A DNA stretch of 64,000 nucleotides from Pontibacter pamirensis. GTDB lineage: Bacteria > Bacteroidota > Bacteroidia > Cytophagales > Hymenobacteraceae. Within the stretch, counting starts at the first letter, position 1. Each line of letters begins with the position of its first letter. This document shows, piece by piece, positions 25,762 through 32,353 of this stretch. The notes beneath the pieces are model-generated. The model was not told the DNA's origin. It did not search any database and was given only the letters and a program-made list of their open reading frames with translations. Where the stretch lies: assembly GCF_010015475.1 (NCBI RefSeq), contig NZ_SSNI01000005.1, positions 156,151 through 220,150 of the forward strand, written 5' to 3'. The position numbers and the translations under genes were made by a program.

Positions 25762-26886
25762 ATGGAAGTGATAGCTTTACAGGAAAAAATCCCCTGTCTC
25801 GACCTGAAAGGTCAACATCAACAAATTAAAAAGGAAGTTTTCGAAGCTTTCGAGAGGGTATATGAAGAGACTGCTTTTTCTGGTGGTCCTTTCGTGGAGG
25901 AGTTTGAGAGAAACTTTTCGTCTTTCTGCGGCACAAGATATGCAGTTGGCGTAAACAACGGTACGTCTGCTCTACACCTGGCCTTGCTTGCTCTAGGTAT
26001 AGGAGCAGGAGATGAAGTTATCGTTTCGGCCAATACATTTATAGCCACAGCTTGGGGAGTGACTTACACAGGTGCTACACCTGTTTTTGTAGACTGCACC
26101 TCCGACACGTGGCAAATAGATGCAGCTAAAATTGAGGAGAGGATTACTCCTCAGACAAAAGCAATCATAGGTGTGCACTTATATGGTCAGCCTTTTGATG
26201 TGGAGGCCCTGCAGGCAATGTGCAAGAAGCATGATCTGTACCTGCTGGAGGATGCCGCACAGGCGCAGGGTGCCAAATTCAAAGGAACACCAGTTGGAGG
26301 TTTTGGAGAAATGGCGTGCTTTAGTTTCTACCCAGGTAAAAACCTTGGAGCCTGTGGAGAGGCAGGAGGAATTACAACAAATAATGAAGCTTATTACAAG
26401 CATCTGCTTAGCCTGAGAAACCATGGCTCTATGGTGCGCTACTACCATGATGAGGTTGGTTATAACATGCGAATGGGTGGACTTGAAGCTGCCTCTTTGA
26501 ACGTGAAGTTGAAGTACCTGCCAGGCTGGAACAGCCGCAGAAGAGACATAGCAATGCGCTATCAGCGTGAGGTTAAGAATGTGCACTTACAACTGCAGCA
26601 TCAGCCGGAATGGGCAGAATCTATTTATCACCTTTTTGTGGTGACAACTGAGGACCGGGATGGACTGATAAAGTATTTGAACGGAAACAATATTTACCCA
26701 GGGCTGCATTACCCGGTTCCATGCCACCTGCAGAAAGCCTATGCGCACTTACAATATAGAGAAGGAGATTGCCCTAACGCAGAGTATCTGGCAAGCCACT
26801 GCCTCTCTTTACCCATGTATGCTGAGTTAACGGATGAGGAAGTAGATTATGTGGTTGGTGTGCTAAACTCATATAAAAATGCCTAA
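25762..26886 (+). CDS. DegT/DnrJ/EryC1-family sugar aminotransferase (first)
   Basis: About 374 residues; PLP enzyme transferring an amino group from glutamate to a keto-sugar nucleotide. The frame is open from an earlier ATG (25738) inside the previous gene, but the ATG at 25762 (MEVIALQEKIPCLDLKGQ) is the better start. Features: AFSGGPFVEEFE, GVNNGTSALHLALLALGIGAGDEVIV, LEDAAQAQGAKFKG with the PLP-contacting Asp, and SFYPGKNLGACGEAGG with the Schiff-base Lys. N-terminal and active-site patterns are like WbpE or the dTDP-3-aminotransferases QdtB/FdtB. With the neighbouring oxidoreductase and acyltransferase it makes a 3-N-acyl sugar module. The PglD-like gene overlaps its 3' end by 8 bases. 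Confidence 0.9.
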   Translation: MEVIALQEKIPCLDLKGQHQQIKKEVFEAFERVYEETAFSGGPFVEEFERNFSSFCGTRYAVGVNNGTSALHLALLALGIGAGDEVIVSANTFIATAWGVTYTGATPVFVDCTSDTWQIDAAKIEERITPQTKAIIGVHLYGQPFDVEALQAMCKKHDLYLLEDAAQAQGAKFKGTPVGGFGEMACFSFYPGKNLGACGEAGGITTNNEAYYKHLLSLRNHGSMVRYYHDEVGYNMRMGGLEAASLNVKLKYLPGWNSRRRDIAMRYQREVKNVHLQLQHQPEWAESIYHLFVVTTEDRDGLIKYLNGNNIYPGLHYPVPCHLQKAYAHLQYREGDCPNAEYLASHCLSLPMYAELTDEEVDYVVGVLNSYKNA

Positions 26887-27523
26887 GAAGAAGCTTCTAG
26901 TTTTTCCTTTCAATGGCAACGGAATTGAGGCGCTGGACTGCATCAGCTTTGATGCATATGAACTTGTTGGTTTTGTAGATGATGATCCGCTGAAGAAGTC
27001 TGACCAGTACGACATCTACACCCGGGAGATCCTGCAGAAACATAAAGAAATTTACGTGCTGGCGGTTCCCGGAAGCCCTACTTCTTTTCGGAGAAGAGAG
27101 GAAATAATCAGCTCACTTGGCATTAATAGCAGCAGGTTTATTACAGCCATTCACCCCCATGCATGCATTGGCAGAAATGTGCAAATCGGAACTAATTGCC
27201 TGATTATGGCTGGTGCGGTACTCACCAGTAATGCCCGTATAGGAAATCATGTATGTGTCTTGCCAAATTCAGTCATTCATCACGATGCTGTGGTGGGCGA
27301 CTACACCCTAATCGGGAGTAACGTGGCGGTGGCAGGCGGGACAATAATAGGAAGCAGCTGCTACATCGGAAGCGGCACAAATATCATTAACGGCATAAGT
27401 ATAGGTGATGCATCACTGATAGGCTTAGGAAGTAACATTCTTAAGAATGTTACAGGAGATTCAAAAATGGTAGGTAATCCTGCCAGAAACTTGAACGCAC
27501 ATTTTAGTAAGGAAGTACTTTAA
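26879..27523 (+). CDS. NeuD/PglD-family sugar O/N-acyltransferase
   Basis: A 214-residue protein with an N-terminal Rossmann-like nucleotide-sugar binding part (LVFPFNGNGIEALDCI, VGFVDDD, about residues 1-85) and a C-terminal left-handed beta-helix from about residue 95 (HPHACIGRNVQIGTNCLIMAGAVL...). The VLPNSVIHHDAVVGDYTLIG stretch carries the catalytic His-His pair seen in PglD, which acetylates UDP-4-amino sugars, and in NeuD, which acetylates sialic acids. It overlaps the aminotransferase stop (ATG within the last codons). The acceptor could be the product of either DegT aminotransferase in the module. Confidence 0.88.
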   Translation: MPKKKLLVFPFNGNGIEALDCISFDAYELVGFVDDDPLKKSDQYDIYTREILQKHKEIYVLAVPGSPTSFRRREEIISSLGINSSRFITAIHPHACIGRNVQIGTNCLIMAGAVLTSNARIGNHVCVLPNSVIHHDAVVGDYTLIGSNVAVAGGTIIGSSCYIGSGTNIINGISIGDASLIGLGSNILKNVTGDSKMVGNPARNLNAHFSKEVL

Positions 27524-27533
27524 TGTATTTTAT

Positions 27534-28508
27534 ATGGCTAAGGTATCTGTCATCATTCCAGTTTTCAACGAGTCTGAAAACATTGATCATTTGGTGCAAG
27601 AGTTAAATTCATACTTCCAATATGAGACGAGGTTTTCAACGGAAGTAATCTTTGTGAACGATGGATCCTCTGATGATACCATGGCCAAACTCAAAAACGC
27701 TCCTCACCATTCCTACTCGTACAAGTTAATTGGGTTTTCCATGAATTTTGGCTCACATGCTGCCTTGAGAGCAGGTATATTAAGGGCGAAAGGGGACTAT
27801 ATCACTTTTATGTATGCCGATCTTCAGGACCCACTTACACTGGTAAGCCAGTTGTATGATGAGATGGAGAGTAAAGGAGTTGATATCACCTGGGCTTTCA
27901 GAAACTCTACGGCGGTGTCAAAAACCGAAAAGCTGTTTTCATCTGCCTATGCTGCCTTGATGCGCAAATATGCTGTCCCTAATTTCCCTAAAAAGGGATT
28001 TGATGTTGTCATGTTCAGCAAGAAGGTAAAGGCATGCCTGGATAATAATGTCGAGAATAACTCTTCGATTTTCATCCAGATTCTGAGTTTGGGATTTAAA
28101 CAGTGCGGTATCACCTAGGACAAACGTGTCAGGTTGTTGGGAAAATTGAAGTGGACTCTATCAAAAAAAATAAAGTTGCTCATTGATTCCTTTGTTGCAT
28201 TTTCGTTTGCCCCTATTCGGCTTGTTTCTTTTATAGGTGTAGTGTTTTTTCTGCTTGGCATTCTCTGGACAGGATATATTGTTTTCAGAAAAGTCATGTT
28301 TGATGATTTGGCAAGTGGCTGGCCTGCGCTATTGTCTATCCTGATGGTTGGTTTCGGAATTACAAATATATCTCTTGGAATTATCGCTGAATACCTTAGG
28401 CGTACCCTTGATGCCAGTAGAAAAAGACCTGTGTTTGTAATAGATGAAATTGTAGAAGGAGTGCTGGACACAGTGCCTGATAGAAGAACACTTGTAGACA
28501 TTAAATAG
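27534..28508 (+). pseudogene. GtrB/DPM1-like family 2 glycosyltransferase interrupted by an in-frame amber codon
   Basis: The frame would encode 325 codons, usual for polyprenyl-phosphate glycosyltransferases (GtrB/ArnC-like), but codon 195 is TAG (28116-28118). Upstream: the GT-A domain with VSVIIPVFNESENI, VIFVNDGSSDDT (nucleotide/metal region) and TFMYADLQDP. Downstream in the same frame: DKRVRLLGKLKWTLSKKIKLLIDSFVAFS, the family junction before two C-terminal transmembrane helices. In relatives this point reads ...Tyr-Asp-Lys/Arg-x-x-R, so the lost codon was probably Tyr (one base change). Without readthrough the product lacks the membrane helices. The 3' half has a good TTG-led frame from 28134, but no sign of a separate gene. 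A single-base sequencing error remains possible. Confidence 0.85.
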
Positions 28509-28876
28509 ATGACAAAAACAATTTTTTTTATCCTGCTATATGCGGCGTTCAACGTTTCGGGTGCTGCACTTATCAAATGGCAGTTGAAGGGTAAGAGCTT
28601 AGAAACTCTAAATGAATGGTTAAAGCTAGTGCTTAATCTTCCCTTTATTATGGCGTTCCTGCTTATCGTATTATCAGCGCTTGCCTTTTTAAAGCGCTTT
28701 CGACGAACAGTTTTTCATTGATAATACCCATCGCTACAGACATAAATTTTATTCTGACGATTGGTGTCGGTTATTATCTTTTTCATGATAGGTTATCCAT
28801 GCTTTCCTTTATCGGTTTCATACTCATTATTAGTGGCATCATTGTCCTTAGTCTAAACATTCAAGCTCATGCATAA
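28509..28876 (+). pseudogene. EmrE/ArnE-like small membrane transporter, frameshifted
   Basis: The first frame (28509-28721) encodes 70 residues with two hydrophobic helices, GAALIKWQLKGKSLETLNEW between them, then leaves the family pattern (KRFRRTVFH). If one base is re-read at TTT TTA AAG (28686-28694), the protein continues KALSTNSFSLIIPIATDINFILTIGVGYYLFHDRL... to a stop at 28876, giving a normal ~122-residue four-helix DMT/EmrE-like transporter. Position next to the GtrB-like gene fits a flippase for the lipid-linked sugar (as ArnE/F or GtrA pair with ArnC/GtrB). The heptamer T TTA AAG has the X XXY YYZ form of a -1 slippery site, but mutation or base-call error is at least as likely. 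The epimerase start overlaps the true stop. Confidence 0.75.
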
Positions 28877-29852
28877 CAAGATTCAGAACAGTAGTATTTT
28901 AATAACCGGAGGTGCCGGTTTTATTGGCTCTTATGTAGTGGAGGAACTTCTCAAAAGCCAACCTGCAAGAATTATGATATTAGACAATCTCATACGTGGC
29001 AGTTATGACAACATGCAGTCCTTTATTGATAATCCTGTCGTAGAGTTTGTACAGGGAGATATAAGAGATACAGCCCTACTGGAGAAATGTGTAGCAGGTG
29101 CAGACTATGTGTTTCATATGGCTGCTTTACGCATTAATGCCTGTGCCGCAAACCCAAGAGGGGGCTTTGACGTGATGCTGAAATCAACTTTTGATCTGGC
29201 TGAACTGTGCGTAAAGCATAAGGTAAAGAAGGTTATCTATAGTTCCAGCGCCTCAGTCTATGGCTTGGCGCAACATTTCCCGACACCTGAAACAGATAAC
29301 CCTTACGACAACCAAACCTTCTACGGGGGAGCTAAAATCTGGGGGGAGCAATTGTTCCGGAGCTTCAAGTTTATGTATGGCCTCGACTACGTGGCTCTCC
29401 GCTACTTCAACGTCTACGGCGCTCGCATGGATACTGATGGCAAGTACACAGAAGTGATGATACGATGGCTCGATTGCATCCGCGATGGAAAAGCCCCTCT
29501 GATATATGGAGACGGTAGCACTACAATGGATTTTGTCTACGTGAGGGATGTAGCAAAGGCTAATGTCGCTGCCCTACTTTCTGAGGTAACAGACCAGTCC
29601 TTCAACGTAGGTAACTGTGAAGAAACAAGCCTGAAGCAACTCCTGGAGGCCATACTTAAAGTAAACGACTCTGCACTTGAACCAGAATACAGAGAAGAAA
29701 ACACTGTAAATCCGGTAAGCAGAAGGTTGGCAGATAACAGCAAAGCGAAGAACCTGCTTGGTTTTGAGCCAACAGTGAGCCTGGAAGAGGGCTTGCAAGA
29801 GCTAAGCCAATGGTATTTCGAAAAGAAAAAAGCAACAGAACTAAGCATATGA
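28869..29852 (+). CDS. NAD-dependent epimerase/dehydratase of the UDP-sugar type
   Basis: A 327-residue extended SDR. The N-terminal ITGGAGFIGSYVVEELL (residues 11-27) binds NAD, SSSASVYG holds the catalytic Ser/Thr region and FYGGAKIWGEQLF contains the active-site YxxxK. FNVYGARMD and the C-terminal FEPTVSLEEGLQELSQWY are typical of GalE/WbpP-like UDP-glucose or UDP-GlcNAc 4-epimerases and related dehydratases; which reaction is made cannot be told. Its ATG overlaps the end of the broken transporter gene and its stop overlaps the next start (ATGA), so it is translationally coupled with the second aminotransferase, likely its substrate supplier. Confidence 0.88.
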   Translation: MHNKIQNSSILITGGAGFIGSYVVEELLKSQPARIMILDNLIRGSYDNMQSFIDNPVVEFVQGDIRDTALLEKCVAGADYVFHMAALRINACAANPRGGFDVMLKSTFDLAELCVKHKVKKVIYSSSASVYGLAQHFPTPETDNPYDNQTFYGGAKIWGEQLFRSFKFMYGLDYVALRYFNVYGARMDTDGKYTEVMIRWLDCIRDGKAPLIYGDGSTTMDFVYVRDVAKANVAALLSEVTDQSFNVGNCEETSLKQLLEAILKVNDSALEPEYREENTVNPVSRRLADNSKAKNLLGFEPTVSLEEGLQELSQWYFEKKKATELSI

Positions 29853-30994
29853 TACCTATCGCAAAACCTTATTTAACAGAAGAAGAAGCACAGGCTGCTT
29901 ACGACACGATCCTGACTGGTTGGATTACACAAGGACCGAAAGTGCAGGAGTTTGAGGAAAAGTTTGCCGCCTACACAATGGCAAAATATGCTGTGGCGGT
30001 TTCTAACTGTACTACTGCGCTGCACCTTTCCATGATAGTTGCCGGTGTCGGAGTAGGGGATGAGGTCATTTGTCCCTCTATGAGCTACATTGCTACGGCA
30101 AATGCCATCAAATACGTTGGTGCAACGCCTGTATTTGCCGAGGTGCAGCCAGAAACCTATAATTTGGATCCTGTTGACGCAGAAAGGAAGATAACGGACA
30201 AAACCAAAGCTATTCTGGTTGTGCATCAGATAGGATTGCCTGCTGATATCGATGCTTTTAAAGGGTTGTGCGAGAGGTACAATTTAAAAATAATAGAAGA
30301 TGCAGCATGTGCCGCCGGTTCTGCATATAAGGAAAATAAGATTGGTTTTCATTCGGAACTCGTGTGTTTTTCCTTCCATCCTAGGAAAGTAATATCCACC
30401 GGAGATGGTGGTATGATTACCACGAACAGAGAGGATTACTACACCAGATTAAAGCTTTTACGGCAGCACGGCATGTCGGTGAATGACAGGGTGCGCCACG
30501 AATCAAACAAAGTTATTTTCGAAGACCATGTAGAGGTAGGCTATAACTACCGTATGACAGACATACAGGCGGCTGTAGGTATAAAGCAACTGGAGAAACT
30601 GGATTGGATAGTATCGGAGCGTAGGAAAATTGCTGCAGCCTACAACGAAGCTTTTAAAGATATCGACTTTATTCTTTTACCAATAGAGAAAGAGGGGTAT
30701 TTCAGCAACTATCAGTCCTATAGCATATATCTCAAAAAAGAATGCCCTCTGGACAGAAACTCCCTTATGCAGGAATTACTTGATAAAGGAATTGCGAGCA
30801 GGAGAGGGATAATGACTTCTCATAGGGAAACAGCTTACAGAAATATTCAAAAAGATATAAATTTGCCGATCTCAGAAGATTTGCAGGATAACTCTATTAT
30901 ACTGCCACTGTACGTGCCAATGAAGGAAGAAGAAATTGCTTATGTAGTTGATACTTTTTTAAATATACTTGTACCTAAGGCTATCATACTTTAG
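29849..30994 (+). CDS. DegT/DnrJ/EryC1-family sugar aminotransferase (second)
   Basis: A 381-residue PLP-dependent aminotransferase. The ATG at 29849, overlapping the epimerase stop (ATGA), gives MIPIAKPYLTEEEAQAAYDTI, a family-typical start. Motifs: ITQGPKVQEFEEKFA, AVSNCTTALHLSMIVAGVGVGDEVI, IEDAACAAGSAYK (PLP contact Asp), SFHPRKVISTGDGG (Schiff-base Lys) and GYNYRMTDIQAAVG. The N-terminus and the GITQGP pattern are like the UDP-4-keto-6-deoxy sugar 4-aminotransferases (PglE/WbpE type). It differs clearly from the first DegT protein, so the locus probably makes two different amino sugars, or one diamino sugar (inference). Followed by a terminator and a repeat element. Confidence 0.9.
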   Translation: MIPIAKPYLTEEEAQAAYDTILTGWITQGPKVQEFEEKFAAYTMAKYAVAVSNCTTALHLSMIVAGVGVGDEVICPSMSYIATANAIKYVGATPVFAEVQPETYNLDPVDAERKITDKTKAILVVHQIGLPADIDAFKGLCERYNLKIIEDAACAAGSAYKENKIGFHSELVCFSFHPRKVISTGDGGMITTNREDYYTRLKLLRQHGMSVNDRVRHESNKVIFEDHVEVGYNYRMTDIQAAVGIKQLEKLDWIVSERRKIAAAYNEAFKDIDFILLPIEKEGYFSNYQSYSIYLKKECPLDRNSLMQELLDKGIASRRGIMTSHRETAYRNIQKDINLPISEDLQDNSIILPLYVPMKEEEIAYVVDTFLNILVPKAIIL

Positions 30995-31069
30995 GAATTC
31001 AATACCTCTTGAATCTGACATTTAAACACATTGTGTATGATTTAGCAAACGATGTAAATACTTTTGATA

Positions 31070-31272
31070 ACGTGAATTCGGGAATTAACCTTTGAAATTT
31101 TCGTTTCTGAGATCTTCAGCACTAACTTATAGCAGTTTATTTTGTCTATTTCAGGGGATAGAGCCACAAAACATTGATAGACAACCATTTGCTATGTTGG
31201 ATTACCAATCAAGGCTTGTGATAATCAGCTGTAAACCAATAGTTTAACTACTTTTAATTCCCGAGTTCACGT
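31070..31272. repeat. MITE-like element with ends matching the IS982 copy
   Basis: A 203-bp non-coding element bounded by 19-bp inverted repeats, acgtgaattcgggaattaa (31070-31088) and ttaattcccgagttcacgt (31254-31272), one mismatch. The right end equals the right end of the IS982-type element at 46734-47760 (ttaattcccgagttcatgt) at 18 of 19 positions, and the first 15 bases of the left end match that IS's left end too. The interior has no open frame. No convincing target duplication is seen. Confidence 0.78.
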
Positions 31273-31322
31273 ATGATATTATTTATCGGGTTGAAGTATT
31301 TATGTCATGCTGTGATATTTAG

Positions 31323-31361
31323 AAGCGAAGAGGCTGTCTTATAATAGTTACCTCTTCGCTT
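31323..31361 (+). terminator. Terminator of the nucleotide-sugar operon
   Basis: An 11-bp stem, aagcgaagagg (31323-31333) with cctcttcgctt (31351-31361), followed by a T-rich run (ttcattttta). It lies 330 bases after the second aminotransferase stop, beyond the MITE-like element, and before the export genes. The loop is long (17 bases). It probably separates the sugar module from the export/assembly module. Confidence 0.65.
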
Positions 31362-31563
31362 TCATTTTTATATATTTCTCTCAAATTCCACCAATATATT
31401 TGCTTTTGTTCAAGCTTTTGATTTTATTTATTAAGTTATATTTAATATTTTTATCTTTAAATTTATATAGAAAGTTCAAGCCACTTTCGGTAATTAAGGC
31501 ATTTAATATTTACAGTTTAACCGCATAATTTTTAAGGTTTTGAATGGCAAAGAATTTTATACA

Positions 31564-32340
31564 ATGATTACTAGAGCCCTTTATTTTATATGTTTTCTAT
31601 GTTTATTTTCATGTTCCCAAAGAAACTTAATTTATTTAAGCGATTTAGAAGAGCACGCCACGAATACAGAGGACATTACAAATAACATAGAGCCCAGAAT
31701 ACAGGCAAATGATCTATTAGATATCGCTATCAATAGTTTGAGTGCAGAGTCTAATATGCTTTTTAACAGAGGAGTAATTCAAATGAGTAATACTAACAGT
31801 ACCGTAGCATCTACGAAGAGTGAACCTTATCTAGTCGATACGAAGGGGTATGTTACGTTTCCGGTTTTGGGTAAAGTATACTTAGCCGGTTTGACGAAAG
31901 AAGAGGCAGTTGAAACACTCACTACTGTTCTAAGCAAGTATGCCCGTGATCCGATTGTAACAATGAAGTTTGTGAATTTTAAAGTAACCGTAATCGGTGA
32001 GGTTAACAGACCCTCTACTTTCAATGTGCCGAACGAAAAAATTAACGTTTTAGAAGCGCTTGGGCTTGCTGGTGATATGACTCCTTATGGGAGAAGGGAA
32101 AATGTATTAATAATCAGGGAACAGGAAGGCAAACGTATCACGACAAGGGTAAACTTAAATAGTAAACAGGTGCTAAGTTCACCTTATTTCTACTTGCAGC
32201 AGAATGATATTGTTTATGTGGAACCCGATAAGGTGAAGGCAGTGCAGGTCAGTGAAGGAAGAAGCAATGTCCAGTATGGCTTGTCTATTGGATTAGCTCT
32301 GGTGTCAGTGGTAGCTATTTTAGTGTCACAGGTTTTTTAA
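31564..32340 (+). CDS. Wza-like polysaccharide export lipoprotein
   Basis: About 258 residues. The frame opens with TTG at 31540 but the ATG at 31564 gives a lipoprotein signal (MITRALYFICFLCLFSCSQ, lipobox LFSC). The mature part has the Poly_export motif RIQANDLLDIAINSLS, the continuation GYVTFPVLGKVYLAGLTKEEA, and one SLBB domain (FKVTVIGEVNRPSTFNVPNEKINVLEALGLAGDMTPYGRRENV). A C-terminal hydrophobic helix (SIGLALVSVVAILVSQVF) is typical of Bacteroidota members, where it spans a membrane. It forms the outer membrane export channel or its periplasmic part, with the Wzc-like partner encoded 13 bases downstream. Confidence 0.92.
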   Translation: MITRALYFICFLCLFSCSQRNLIYLSDLEEHATNTEDITNNIEPRIQANDLLDIAINSLSAESNMLFNRGVIQMSNTNSTVASTKSEPYLVDTKGYVTFPVLGKVYLAGLTKEEAVETLTTVLSKYARDPIVTMKFVNFKVTVIGEVNRPSTFNVPNEKINVLEALGLAGDMTPYGRRENVLIIREQEGKRITTRVNLNSKQVLSSPYFYLQQNDIVYVEPDKVKAVQVSEGRSNVQYGLSIGLALVSVVAILVSQVF

Positions 32341-32353
32341 CTGTAGCGAGTGT

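Noticed and set aside
28134..28508. Independent small membrane protein gene (124 codons from TTG)
   Set aside because: It is in the same frame as the upstream glycosyltransferase and carries its C-terminal family segment; it is better read as the 3' part of one interrupted gene.
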